Below, in pieces: positions 24,660 to 34,893 of a stretch of DNA of 64,000 nt; position 1 is the first letter of the stretch; the number at the start of each line of letters is the position of its first letter. Under the pieces are notes generated by a model that worked only from the letters and a program-made list of their open reading frames with translations, had not been told where the DNA came from and searched no databases. The translations under genes and the position numbers were made by a program. The DNA comes from Spirometra erinaceieuropaei. Lineage: Eukaryota > Platyhelminthes > Cestoda > Diphyllobothriidea > Diphyllobothriidae. Where the stretch lies: positions 462,018-526,017 of the forward strand of contig CACRXP010000038.1 of assembly GCA_902702965.1 (NCBI GenBank). Reading direction: 5' to 3'.

Positions 24660-25385
24660 TGCCGCAAAGATTGTGGTGGCCCAAAGACCAAAGTGTTCAG
24701 GAAGGAGACACATACGCTGCAACCACCCAATCATCCACAAATGCAGTTTTGCAAGGAACTCCATCGGCGTGTCAAACGCACTGCAGTGAACTGGAAGACA
24801 AATTTGTCGAACTTCAATACCTTCAACGGGTCCTCAAAGCTAATGGCTAGCCGGCAAATTCGTCAACCGGGGTCTACGTAAAAGGGACTAATGGCTGACT
24901 CTAAATTTTGGCGAGCGCTTGCGTATGTCAAGAACGTCTCGGGAACTGTCGGCTGCCTTCTCGAGCCACTTGGGGTAGGAGTTGCTCACAGACCAGAGGC
25001 AATCAACGGGCGCCAGATAATGAAACAGAAAGGTTCGCTGCCACGACAAGAAACGTCTGGAGTCGTTTATTCTATCCCGTGTAATTGCGAACAAAGCAAT
25101 TACGTCGAGGAAACTGGAGGAAAGCCCTGAAAGCGAATGCTCGAACACGCTTCGGCGATGTAGAGAAATGACGTCAGCTCTCAAGTTGCGGTTCATCCGA
25201 AGAGATCCGACCACACATTCAAATTCAATAAAGCTGGAATTGTCCCAAGAGATGACACCCGCGTGAGCTGCCAGCTCCTTGTGCCACAGTTCACTGTCCC
25301 CCAGTCCATTAACAAGTGCAACGACCTTTCCTTTCCATACTCGGTGATGAGACTTCAACTAGACTAAGTAATTAGCCATGCGGGG
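24660..25385 (+). pseudogene. Penelope-like element remnant, end of RT and GIY-YIG endonuclease
   Basis: Three frames must be joined to follow the protein. Near 24770-24860 a frame reads CSELEDKFVELQYLQRVLKA, like the region just after the RT of Penelope-like elements. From 24891 the frame reads through EPLGVGVAHRP, then QETSGVVYSIPCNC and SNYVEETG, the expected order of the pre-endonuclease linker and the GIY-YIG core. The core is damaged: the usual YVGETGR is YVEETGG, and a stop follows at 25128-25130. The frame resumes with KRMLEHA, SSQVAVH and HTFKFNKAGI to about 25370. RT palm motifs are not present. Normally this protein would nick and copy RNA into DNA; this copy cannot. The 156-codon antisense frame is a shadow. 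Confidence 0.7.
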
Positions 25386-26877
25386 AGCGCCCATGTGAAC
25401 ATTATGTCCAGAGCCAGGATTGGTGGGTCAAATTGTCGAGCAATCATCACACCAACGTCCAACACCCGTGATGAAATCGCAGCAAATAACGACGCGAATT
25501 TCGACCATCAAAAAGTCATCACACCAACTGCAACAATGCTGGAGGAAGGGGAGAGTCGTGAATATTCATGGGTAAGCGGTAGCATGGCGACTGCATCCTA
25601 TAAATACGGCAGCCACTTGAGTATGAACCAGCCGTATCTGCCTTTGTCTCTGATGGGTTCGAGCAGGAATCAGCGACGTTAGGCGAGTAAAGCTTTTGCC
25701 CCAGTTATCGCGTCTCCTTCTTCACGACTGCTTCCTGAGAATAGTCTCTTTGCTTCTATTGACAGTGCTCTCTTTCTCAAGCGGCACTATAAACCAGAGG
25801 TAGCCAGCACTCGTTAGGTCAGGTATAAGGACGAGACCAAGCCAATTTGCCCTTTCAGCCCCTTTGATTCTGGTTGGAAACGTTACATTCCGTCCGAAGA
25901 ACAAGTTGACGCCAGTTTAAAGAGTCTGAAATCAAAGGAATGTGGCAAAAATTTTACGAATACATTGGCTAAGACGATCGTTGGTGAGCTAAAATCTCCG
26001 GCCTTCAGTTGCTCTTGGTTTTGGGCCACGTCTTCTTTTGCTTCAAACAATGCATCATCGCCATCTTAAATTTGATTGGCGGCCTGTGCACGGTCAGTGG
26101 ATCCAGACTTAATGCACCATGTAAACTTAGTTTAACCACACGGCCTGACAGCCAAAACAGCAAAAAATATTTGTTTCTGACACGATTTTGTCTCTTATGG
26201 AGTGGACTGCTAGTATTTCCCCATTTTATGCAGCAGGTCTCAACAAAAGTGGCGGTATTCATCGAGAACAACTTCGAAATTTAATAATTCGACATACATC
26301 TAAATATCTATGATAGAAACGACATTCGTCCGCGTATCTGATAGTCACACTTTTAACGCTTCTGGTTTATGGAACAAACTCTGTCCAGTTATTTATAGAA
26401 GTAGAAGTTATGTCTGAATAGAACGATTTTTGGATCGCGGTTGATCGACTTACTGGTCGAGTGTCTGAATTCGAATCTTCTGCTCTTTAATTCAACTGAA
26501 CGTCGATTTGTTGGTTATTCCCTCCATTGATGATTCGGAAGATAAAAGCGTCCTTCTTATAATCTGGCTATTCACTTTACGGATTGTGATTCGCTATCAA
26601 AAAAGATCATTTACAATTTCTCTACTTAGTATTCTCTTAATTTTACCGCCTAAGATGGCGCCTCGTAGGGGTTCGGCATTGAGTCCTCTCCATTTCTACT
26701 GTTCGATCCGGGAGAACTCCTGCTTAAAAATTGTTTCGGTGGGCGTTTCGGAGTGCTGGTTTCCTGTTCCTCACTTTGGCGAATAAGGTTCGACGGTCTG
26801 GTTTGTCCTAAATCACGCTCTGAATCTTTTATCTAGCCCATCCGTAAGGCTTTATGGATGGAAAACTTCCATAAATA
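25386..26877. other. Anonymous DNA
   Basis: The 95-codon frame at 25395-25682 follows the Penelope remnant directly on the same strand and could be its 3' end, but I cannot confirm it. The stretch 25683-26877 shows only short frames, including overlapping antisense ones at 26005-26284. Confidence 0.4.
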
Positions 26878-28348
26878 ATAAAACTAATTGTATTTAGTGC
26901 CAGTTTACAGGCATTGTCAGGGAAAGGTTGGACACCAATTCGGGCAGCAGTGGAAGAAAAACTCCTGACAAGAAATAAAGATGAATGTGGTTTTTCATAG
27001 TTTGGAGAGTACAGGAGAAAAAACTGCTGCACAGGAAATGACGGCAGTCTAGAAAGGGATGGGTAGCATTGTATTGGATATTTCCAGTCACCATTCCTTT
27101 TCAAGAAGTTGGGGCTGGACTAACCAGAAGCACTGAAGAACAGCTGTCACTTTTGACCAAAGAAGTTGATCCTAGTGAGACGGGCCATGGGGATCAAAGG
27201 CCACGAACTCCATCGCTTCGGTATATCCGATCGGCGGATTCAGCATCCAAAATTTGTGGGTTTTTCTGTATTCAAAAAATGAGTAAAATTTCTCTTAAAC
27301 AAAGAATACTTTTGCAGAATTTTCACACCATTGGTTAGTTCATTCCACAAAGAATTTTGTTCACCAAAAAGAACCGGCCATATTTTGCGGTACGTGCTAG
27401 AGGAAGAAAAAAGACATCACGATGACTGTTACGTAAGGTGTTGACAAGATGTCCTAAAGTATTGAATGGGTTATGGGTACGATTGTATGATTACATCAGC
27501 GATATAGTTTTTTTATAATCTACGAAAACATATAGGACCAAGGCCTGTAAGCCGACAGCGTTCTTGGTAAGACAAATTTCTGTGTTCCGATGTTAAAACT
27601 CTCTTGGTAAAAAAAGTTGAATGGATTCAATCTTCTTCCGCTAAGCAGTGCTCATGAAGCTAAACGTAAACGAACAGTTTTCCAGGCCAGGCTGAACGTA
27701 CATGTTAAAAAGGCGCATTCCAATATCGGTGGTTTTAAAGTTTCGGAGGATAAACCCGGTCGTTCTACGTGCTTTGGAGTCTATCAGGGCACAGTTCTGC
27801 GAAAGATTGAGACTCTTGGAGTATAATACACCCAGAGCCTTAATAACCCCAGGCACATTTATGGCGTAAACCTCAATACTTAATTGATGTTGGCGGTCGT
27901 CGCCAACCACCATGACTGAGCATTTATGCCAAGAAGGAGAAAGGCGCCATGTGCTGTTTCACTGGGCAAAGGCCTGTAGGTCGCTCTTTAGGAGCGCGAG
28001 CACGATGTCACGATCTGCCGTCTTATACCTATATGAAACCTTCAGATCATCGGCTTACTATTCTGAAATAAATCTGGTATATCGTTAACAAAAAGGCAAA
28101 ATAGAAGCTGGCCGACTACACTACCCTGAATGACTCCACTCCTCACACGTGTGGGGTTGGAGATAATAGTGAAATCTTAACTAGTTGTGTACGACTGCCT
28201 AAGTAAAAGGATGTAAGATTCAGACGTTTGCCACCTATTCCTCAAGAGGACAGTTTCAATAAAGAAGAAGAGCATGGTCACCACGATCAAAAGCCTTAGT
28301 GAAATCGAAGTAGACTGTGTAAAATGCAAAACCATTTTTCCTAGATTC
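26878..28348 (-). pseudogene. LINE family B copy, 5'-truncated and decayed
   Basis: Minus-strand copy of the last third of the family B element at 43462-48328. It corresponds to that element from about 46847 (RT motif A, VYFDF region) to its 3' end near 48400. The C-terminal frame at 27641-27913 reads MVVGDDRQHQLS and SKARRTTGFILRNF, as in the intact ORF2. A 3'UTR with the GACAATGCCTGTAAACTGGC block ends at about 26878. Frameshifts and stops are frequent. A deletion of about 12 bp near 28055 removes part of the YADD box, so RT is dead. The 5' end abuts another element's 3' tail at 28349. Confidence 0.85.
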
Positions 28349-28640
28349 AGTTTCAGTTTCAGTTTATTCCGTTCTTTGATGTGTCGCGATTTTCGAAAAT
28401 TCAGTGAAATATATGAATGTTTAATTTAACTTCTCAAACCCTTGCATAGCTTTCCTGTAGAGATCTGGTAAATTTACCTATTTCTGACCATAAGTCATCT
28501 ACGCTCGTCGTCGTGTTTTGTCGTTTTATCATAAAGCGGGAAAAGCCGTCATAATTTTTCGCCCAACACAGCCCTACTACTTTCGAGTTTTGCCCGTATG
28601 TACTAAAGTTTTTCGTCGTAAAATTGTTGAGAAGCAGTGC
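28349..28640 (-). repeat. 3' end of an unplaced LINE-type element
   Basis: On the minus strand it ends in AATAAACTGAAACTGAAACTGAA (28349-28371 region), the same kind of short-repeat tail as family A (38440-38466). Upstream, still on the minus strand, an open stretch ends with SLQESYARV and a stop near 28425. I cannot recognise RT or endonuclease sequence, so only the tail assigns it. The family B copy at 26878-28348 ends precisely at this tail. Confidence 0.4.
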
Positions 28641-29189
28641 ACTTTTAGTGATAACTCTTTTTTATTGTCGGCCTTTATTTGTTAATTTAGCCACTAGTGA
28701 AGAAATAATACTGTCGTTTATTTCGCGCTAACTCGCCTGATTGTTCTGCCTTCCGGACTATCAATATTAATAGCTTTTCGAAATTTTTAATCTTTCACAA
28801 TCTCCTGCGCAAATTCTTCAATTTTCCGGAGCTATCGTCTCGATATATCAGCAGTAAACTCTTGTTTTGCTTTCTCCGGCATGAAACCTAGAACAGTCTT
28901 AAGTGGAAATTAAAAGGAAGCTAAATTAAAAGCTTCTCATTTGAAACCCATCATCAGTACAAAAAGTAGGCTTTGTTATGCTCGAAATTGCCAACAATTT
29001 TATGTCCCATTATGTGTTAAATTTTTTTGTTCCTTGTGCGCTTCTTAAGGAAAAAGTGTCAGTAACTTGAAAATCTCGTGCTTCTCATCGACTATGTTGT
29101 TAGTGAGACCGAAGACAGGCCCAAACGAAGTTTTAACTCTTTTTTGAAAAAAAAATCCTAAAAGTGGACATCTTTCCGATATCGCCTTC
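28641..29189. other. Unassigned AT-rich sequence between LINE remnants
   Basis: Probably the 5' part of the family C copy (5'UTR or the start of ORF1), since ORF1-like sequence follows on the plus strand, but I see no motif here. Confidence 0.35.
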
Positions 29190-30413
29190 CATTTGTTCTA
29201 CTCTTGGGCCTCAACTCCAAGGTCGCTGAAGCTAAAAGACTTTCTTATAAGAGCAAAAAATCCAACGATTCGCGTCAAATTATTCTCGTCGATAGCACTT
29301 TTAAAACGCCCAGGTCAATATCGTATACGAAATAAGCTTTTCATTTATCGGAATAAAACTCCAACGCAACGTACAGATTCCCCTTAATAGCAAACGCAAA
29401 GCCATCCTAGACTTCTGCTCATCTACAGTTAACTTGTAAAGCAGGTACTTTATCTGACAGCAATCAAACTTTCTTCTCTTTTGCGGTGGCCCTTGGTCTC
29501 TCTTGCTCTTTACCTAAGCACATTTTCACTGATTCGGTTGAAACGTGCCACTTTAAAACACCTAAAAGCAACGATAATTTTTCAAACTTTGCTCCAATTT
29601 TATCAGGCAGTTTGATCGTAGCTGCGAACATGGACGAACTGTAGATTGTCAATCGCACTTCATGTCTCAGAATAATGACTAATTCGTTAAAACTGAGTCG
29701 AATTCATTCCGTTCCTGTGTCATGCCACTCAAGTCTGACCTGGCGGTAAGATGAATTAAGCCAGATAGTAGCTCCGGGAGATATTTACCTGATCTTATCC
29801 CGAATTCTCAATTTAAAGAAGGCACCATAGTTGGGAAGCCCACTTGCACACCAGCCTGTTAAGTGCGAGTGTACAATGTTGCTGAAACTTTTTCCAATCC
29901 CACTGCTTGCCTGACATCCCAAATAATAATACGCCATCCTAATGAAAGCTTTTGCTCGAAATCATTTAGTCCGTTATCTAACAGAGATTGCCCCTTATAT
30001 TATGCTCAACATTCTAAAAATCATATTGTTATGCCTTTCATTTGATCGACCTCGCGAAATAGAATTCTTTTTCATGGATCCTGCCAAAATATGTTTCCAT
30101 GTAATACTGCTTCTTTAATTAGTGGTAATATCTCCACGAATTTCACACCACAGCAACTTTGTTTTCCACCTATTGCTTCTTCTCAACAGCTTAATATTCC
30201 ATAACCAGTTCTTCATTTTTAGAAAAAAGTAATGATCAAAACCATCTTCTTAGGAATACGCTCAGAATAGTCTCTCTCAACGCGAGATCAATTGTGCACA
30301 AGATGTCACAACTAAGAAGTGTGGCCTTTGTGTCTGACACAGATGTACTGTGCATTAAGGTATCTTTGGCTCACTCTCTAATTTCAGACTCGGCATTAAA
30401 GGATATTTTAATT

Positions 30414-30426
30414 TGCCAGAAATTGA
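30414..30426. repeat. Target site duplication, left
   Basis: TGCCAGAAATTGA, repeated exactly at 30915-30927. In family C these bases encode LPEI of the endonuclease, and the coding sequence resumes in the right copy. This shows that everything between the two repeats was inserted. Confidence 0.75.
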
Positions 30427-30535
30427 TACTGACCCGACTGGGAAAAACTCGGCGCCTCGGCGGGGTTCGAACCCCCGTAGGAAGGGGAAGGCTTTAGTAC
30501 AGTCAATGCTCTAACCACTCGAGCTACGGGGCCCC
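30427..30535 (-). repeat. tRNA-derived SINE (SINE-I), unit A
   Basis: Minus strand: GCCCCGTAGCTCGAGTGG with A box (30508-30526), then GGGGTTCGAACCCCG (about 30460-30475), a perfect B box within a 5-bp T stem. The D stem GCTC/GAGC is perfect, and the acceptor GCCCCG/CGAGGC pairs except at one position. The anticodon arm does not pair, so it is tRNA-like and not a functional tRNA. A short tail, GCCGAGTTTTTCCCAGTCGGG, follows to the target site duplication. The head resembles a tRNA-Tyr type (GTA-like triplet in place) but this is weak. Pol III transcription is inferred. Confidence 0.7.
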
Positions 30536-30577
30536 ACCAGACGACGCGAGTTTGATTAAACTCGCCGCGTCTGGTGG
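30534..30577. repeat. 20-bp-arm hairpin beside SINE-I unit A
   Basis: CCACCAGACG at 30534-30543 pairs with CGTCTGGTGG at 30568-30577, and CGAGTTT with AAACTCG inside, around a GATT loop (30554-30557). About 18 of 20 positions pair. It abuts the tRNA-like head on its 5' side and could be part of a longer SINE leader or an independent insertion. Confidence 0.6.
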
Positions 30578-30715
30578 GTCAAGTTACCCGCCCAACTTAC
30601 CGCAACGGCTGGAATCCACCAAATCTGATATGGTAAGTTGACTGCCGAAGCAGAATTTTCTAAGTAATTCACCTAGAATCAACCGGATGACTACCAGGTT
30701 CACGTAATTCATAGA

Positions 30716-30775
30716 TTTTTTGCAGATTTTGAATGATACATATTGACATAATTGTGAAAAGCGCGATGCCTCGGT
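30716..30775 (-). repeat. SINE-I tail fragment
   Basis: Minus strand reads GAGGCATCGCGCTTTTCAC, then AATTATGTCAATATG, ending in CATTCAAAATCTGC. This is the SINE-I tail seen at 7125-7178, without its tRNA-like head. It meets unit B head-to-head. Confidence 0.5.
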
Positions 30776-30914
30776 GCGCTTCGCATCAGCGCAGTAAGGA
30801 AAAGGCTTAATTACAGCCAACCCTTACTGTGTGCGTTCGAATCCCACTGAGGCGCCGAGTTTCTCACAGTTGGGTCAAGATTAATTATATAAAATCTGCC
30901 AAAACATCTAAAAC
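30776..30914 (+). repeat. tRNA-derived SINE (SINE-I), unit B
   Basis: Plus strand: a degenerate A-box region near 30781-30800 and a good B box GCGTTCGAATCCCA at 30833-30846. Then GAGGCGCCGAGTTTCTCACAG, the same junction as in unit A, and a tail ending AAAATCTGCCAAAACATC. The unit points away from unit A, so the two tails face outward towards the two target site duplications. Confidence 0.6.
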
Positions 30915-30927
30915 TGCCAGAAATTGA
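30915..30927. repeat. Target site duplication, right
   Basis: TGCCAGAAATTGA, the exact partner of 30414-30426. Family C endonuclease sequence (LPEIDW) resumes from here. Confidence 0.75.
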
Positions 30928-32027
30928 CTGGCGCACACATAATTCCTCTCCTGAATTCCAGAAACTTCAAGACACTATTTGATTTTCAAACTTGTCTCAA
31001 TTAGTCCACTCTTCGACCAGAAACAAAAGTGTATTAGCTTTAATTTTTACTAGTGGCATATTTTCTACATGGATTTCCTTTTTTGAAACTGATTATGAAT
31101 TAATTCATTGTCGCATTACATTTGCCATTCCCGCAAAGCCAACAGTTAAACGTAGCACTTTTGACATTGCTAGTGTAAACAAGGACTTAGTAAAGGAGTT
31201 TACAGACACTCTTGATTGGCACTATATTTTTAAAAAATAATGATTTAAATCGTGTCAACAAGTTACTACAATACGTAACAAAAGGTCTTCTTGACCTAAT
31301 TCCACGGCAGACGTTTCAATCGACTGCCACTTTTTCCGCTGTTTCACATTTTCTTAAAAACAGACTTAAAAGTCCACGAAAGCAGCTGAAAGATTCTTCC
31401 ACAAGCTCATTATTTAAATTAGTTACGAAAATGAGGTCCGCGCGAGATAGCCTTAGAGATTATTTAGCCATTAGTAGTGCCGATCCTTCTAGATGTGTTG
31501 CACAATTCTTCCGTCAAGGATCATTGGCTATGTCCCACCAAGTCATTTCGCCTTTATTTCGTTTCAACTATACCTGCCGATTTACTACGCTTACGCAGGT
31601 GGGGTTCTACATGGCAGATGGAGTTTTCATCATCCAAGTGTAGTTTCATGTCTTTTGGTCCTGCTAAACTTCCTGGTTCCGTAATTTTTCAAAATAACCC
31701 ACTCTTAGAATGCCTCACCGTAAAGGACCTAGGTCTAAGTTATACAAATAAACTCTCTTTATAACCTCATGCAGATAGAATCTCTGCCAAGGCCGCGCAG
31801 ATATGTGGATTCATATCGCAAAATGTTTACCTTCCGGAAATGAAGCTAAGATATTATCGAATGTTTGTTCTAGTCCTCAAATACTGCTGCTCTTTCTTTG
31901 GTTTAATAAAGGCGTTTGACCGCCCTTAAATCGAAATTTTCAGAGGGTTCTCACCCGAAAACTGTTCTCTCAAGCTTCGTCTGGTATTTCTTATGCTCAG
32001 AAATGTCAGCTGGCGAACATTAAGTTT

Positions 32028-32480
32028 TGTTAGTTAGAAGACTCGAAGCTGGCCCTTGCTTCCTTTTTCGCATCAACTCTAGCTCCAGTCTTCCGCTCAC
32101 TGACACCCTCACTCCGAGATATTCTGTAAAATAAGCCTGTGTGGGACACTGTCAAAGGCCTTCTTGAAGTCAAAAAATATGACATCCACTGGAAAACATT
32201 TATCGGTATCTCGTTTCCATTTCTCGTGCGAGTAAAGAACACTCGTTAGGCAGGAGCGCCCTGGACGAAAGCCGTGCTGGGCATCACACAATATTTTGTT
32301 CTGTTCCAGATATTTCATCAAGTGTCTCTTTATAATGCGTTGCATTATTTACTGTCGATAATTTCGGCAGTCAAGTCTTGAGAATCCTTTATGGATCGCA
32401 GTAATTAGTGCGCATTTCCATTCTTCCGGGAGCTCGCCGTCTTCAGAAAATCTACACACCTTTAAGAGAAGGCTACGCCT
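32028..32480 (-). pseudogene. LINE family E, RT fragment
   Basis: Minus strand, from right to left: CRFSEDGELPEEWKCALITA and a decayed HKG/RNYRP block (about 32475-32350), then KRHLMKYLEQNKIL, QHGFRPGRSCLTS and the RT motif A segment VDVIFFDFKKAFDSVPH (about 32190-32140). Sequence decays and stops at about 32028. RT motifs B and C (YADD-type) are absent. This is the downstream part of the element whose upstream part lies at 33780-34375; a repeat-bearing insertion separates them. Confidence 0.75.
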
Positions 32481-32690
32481 TTATCTGAATACTGACTCGA
32501 TTAAACTTTTATTTTCCTCATCCTTCCCAGACAACTTTTTCTATGACACTGAGAAAGGGCCACCGGGAATTTAGCATGCCGCTATTAAATTTCCGCATCT
32601 GTTCACGTTTCCTTCCTTTATGAGTAGTCTCGCTACCTAAGATCCCTCACCAGAAATGTTAATTATTCCAATTTTTTAGTTCATGCATCG
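32481..32690. other. Unassigned junction sequence
   Basis: Lies between the family E fragment and the 163-bp tandem repeat. No recognisable motif. Confidence 0.35.
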
Positions 32691-33335
32691 TGCCCTCACA
32701 GAATGCACGCCATCGACGCTCTTGGCGAAACCTTCTGTATTCGCCATATACTAGTAGTTTGGTCGCATCTCCCTTCCCCCATCCTCGGTTGGACTCGGAT
32801 GAATGTAATCGACCGCATCTGGGTTCCTATCGCCTCGAGACTGATCTTCATGATGCCCTCACTGAATGCGCTTCATCGCTGCTCTTGGCGAAGCCTTCTA
32901 TATTAGCCATATACTAGTAATCTGGTCGCATCTCCTTTGCCCTATCCTCGGATGGACTCTGATGAATGTAACAGACCGCATCTGGGGCCTTTTCGCCTCG
33001 AGACTGGTTGTCATCGTGCCCTTACAGAATGCGCTCCATCGGCGATCTTGACAAAGCCTTCTGTATTCGCCATATACTAGTAGTTTGGTCGCATCTCCCT
33101 TCCCCCCATGTTCGGATGGACTCGGTTGAATGAAACCGACCGCATCTGGGTTCTTGTCGCCTCGAGACTGGTTGTCATCATGCCCTTACAGAATGCGCTT
33201 CATCGGCGGTCTTATCAAAGCCTTCTATATTCGCCATATACTAGTAGTCTGGACGCATCTCCCCCCATGTTCGGATGGACTCGGTTGAATGAAACTGACC
33301 GCATCTGGGTTCCTATCGGCTTGAGACTGGTTTTC
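32691..33335 (+). repeat. 163-bp tandem repeat, four units
   Basis: Units begin with TGCCCTCACAGAATGC or close variants at 32691, 32854, 33017 and 33181. Periods are 163, 163 and 164 bp; the fourth is about 155 bp with a small deletion. Each unit contains GCCATATACTAGTAGT, TCGCATCTCC, GATGGACTCGG and GACCGCATCTGGG. Frames of 63-142 codons run across units, but I recognise no protein. The array lies within a segment that interrupts family E and ends in a retroelement-like 3' tail. Confidence 0.85.
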
Positions 33336-33778
33336 AATTTCGCCACTTATTTTTCTTATTCAAGGCGGTACAGGCCAGTCCTGACCGACCCGCCTACGTA
33401 CCATTTTATGAAATCCGTTACACAATGCCATATACAGCTGACATCTATTTCGGCCATGTTGATGTCGGGCTTTATTCCATTTTGTACCGCCACATGCAGG
33501 CCAGTCCTCCCTTTTTTTCTGATGCTATTTTTCTGAGGGGTATTTTTTTTTCTCCTTGTAAATTACTACAATCATTTTTAAATCTTGCTTTGGAGTTTTT
33601 TTTTACCCCTCGTTTTTTTTTTTTTTTTTCATTTTCATTTTGCTTAACGGACTTCTAATCTCAAAAACTATGCATTGCACTTTGTGCAGATTTTGCCTAC
33701 ATCGTCTAAAATTTGCATGTAAATTTATTTTTACTTGCTTTGATGGGACCCCGACGGGTCTTTAATAAAATAATTGAA
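33336..33778 (+). mobile_element. 3' end of an inserted retroelement
   Basis: The plus strand has T-rich tracts (about 33541-33630), then GGGACCCCGACGGGTC, a small hairpin (GACCC/GGGTC), directly before TTTAATAAAATAATTGAATT with an AATAAA signal. A hairpin plus AATAAA plus TTGAATT-type terminal repeats is common at 3' ends of flatworm RTE-like elements and their derivatives. No coding sequence is visible. Family E sequence resumes right after it, so it inserted into family E, probably together with the tandem repeat. Confidence 0.5.
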
Positions 33779-33779
33779 T

Positions 33780-34375
33780 TCAAATGACTTTTCTAATATT
33801 GCGGATAAGGTTTTGCACAGTTCATTAGCAAGTTCACGAAGTTCTAGTGTGGGAATTCCATCTGGATCAGACGATTTTGCAGGATTCAGCCGGAGTAGCT
33901 CGGCTCCAAGGGTACTGGCAGGAGAGGTTGGTTGGAGAACGGAAGGATAGGTTCTTGGGTGAAGACGGACTGAAAGAAATCGGAAAGGAGGGACGCTTTA
34001 ACCTGGTCATTAGTCTCCACTTTTCCATCTGCAGATAGGTTCTTGGGTGAAGACGGACTGAAAGAAATCGGAAAGGAGGGACGCTTTAACCTGGTCATTA
34101 GTCTCCACTTTGCCATCTGCAGACCTAAGGGTAGGGATCAGTTCCTGAGTCCTTTTAGTACTTCGTATATAACCATATAGAATTTTCGGATGCTCCAACG
34201 AATTTCGAACTATGTTCAGTTCAAACTTCCTTCGCAGCTTTGAGGCCTCACTTTTACCAATGTTTTGTTGCTGCTTGTATTCCTGTAAGTGTCCTTCGCA
34301 GCCAGTTTGTCTGTAACGTCTTCACAGACGATTCTTTTTTCTGAAAGACGCCTTTAAGTCCGGGTTTATCCATTT
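33780..34375 (-). pseudogene. LINE family E, linker and RT start
   Basis: Minus strand: NKWINPDLKASFRKKNRL, then HPKILYGYIRSTKRTQE and KASLLSDFFQSVFTQEP, then SSDPDGIPTLELRELANEL. These correspond in order to the WVNPTTK, FYGYIRS, FFQSVF and GPDGIPG segments of family A. An 88-bp tandem duplication (33947-34034 and 34035-34122) shifts the frame and duplicates FFQSVFTQEP. The right edge at 34375 abuts the 3' end of a family A copy. Confidence 0.8.
33947..34122. repeat. 88-bp tandem duplication in family E
   Basis: Two adjacent units starting ATAGGTTCTTGGGTG at 33947 and 34035. They are nearly identical, with one difference seen (TTTTCC against TTTGCC), so the event is recent relative to the element. 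88 is not a multiple of three and breaks the frame. Confidence 0.85.
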
Positions 34376-34882
34376 ATTCAGTTTATTTGGTAAGGATAAT
34401 AGGCAAAGCCTCTGAAAACCCTATTGATTATATGTCATCTCGTTAGAAATGTACACGAACAATAAAAAGATTCACTTTTAAAACAGTGCTTGATTCATTT
34501 GAGTAGCATTGTCTCAGAGAAAATATTTAGGGGCCGTGAGGTATTATTTCAGATTCAGACTGTCGAGCGAAAACAGGGGACACTAATAATTACCCAAGCG
34601 TCTCTTGAAGATTTGCAGAGACGTAGCCTCCACGACTGACTGAGGTAGATCGTTCCATTTCTCCACTACCCTCTGCGGGAAAATTCAGAACGAACATTCA
34701 GCCTGGACATTGTTGTCCGTAACTTCATCGAGTGACCACCAGTATTGGGTGAAAGCTGTCACTGAAACATGTCGTCAAATTTAAGTCCATGCTCAAGGTC
34801 ATGTATTATCTTGTAGACGAGGATAAGATCACCTATTTGCTGCCTGTAACACAGAGGAAATAAATTAAGGCACTTCAGTCAC
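34376..34882 (-). pseudogene. LINE family A copy A2, 3' fragment
   Basis: Reverse complement of positions about 37943-38450 of the plus-strand family A copy: the C-terminal region (GDLILVYKIIH, LEHGLKFDDMF) plus 3'UTR, ending ACCAAATAAACTGAA at 34376. It stops at 34882 at exactly the element coordinate where the minus-strand fragment starting at 38465 begins, so both are halves of one older copy split by A1. Confidence 0.85.
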
Positions 34883-34893
34883 TCAAAAGATGT

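Larger units (their letters stand above)
29190..32027 (+). pseudogene. LINE family C, decayed CR1-like copy split by a SINE insertion
   Basis: Plus-strand remnant in several frames. At 29193-29387 an ORF1-like segment reads RVKLFSSIALLKRP and YRNKTPTQR, comparable with SPDLTPLQRR of family B ORF1. At about 30266-30400 the endonuclease start reads SLNARSIVHKM and SDSALKD. The catalytic Glu region is changed, and about 100 residues are missing before FNLPEID at 30402-30428. After the SINE cluster the frame resumes with LPEIDWRTHNSSP and NLSQLVHSSTRNKS, then DYELIHCRITF, a decayed SDH motif. Further on, CLTVKDLGLSYTNKLS (about 31710-31760) and SYAQKCQLA (about 31990-32020) mark the ORF2 C-terminal region. 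RT palm motifs are missing. It ends where a minus-strand family E fragment begins. Confidence 0.7.

Noticed and set aside
24888..25358. 156-codon minus-strand ORF
   Set aside because: Antisense to the Penelope-like GIY-YIG sequence, which has recognisable motifs on the plus strand; treated as a shadow.
30452..30535. Functional tRNA gene on the minus strand
   Set aside because: D and T arms are good but the anticodon stem does not pair and the variable part is too long; target duplications and a tail show a SINE.
32691..33345. CRISPR array
   Set aside because: Repeats are long, contiguous and without unique spacers, in a eukaryotic retroelement context.
32691..33536. Protein with repeated domains across the 163-bp array
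   Set aside because: The 163-bp period is not a multiple of three, so the frame changes between units; a minisatellite is simpler.
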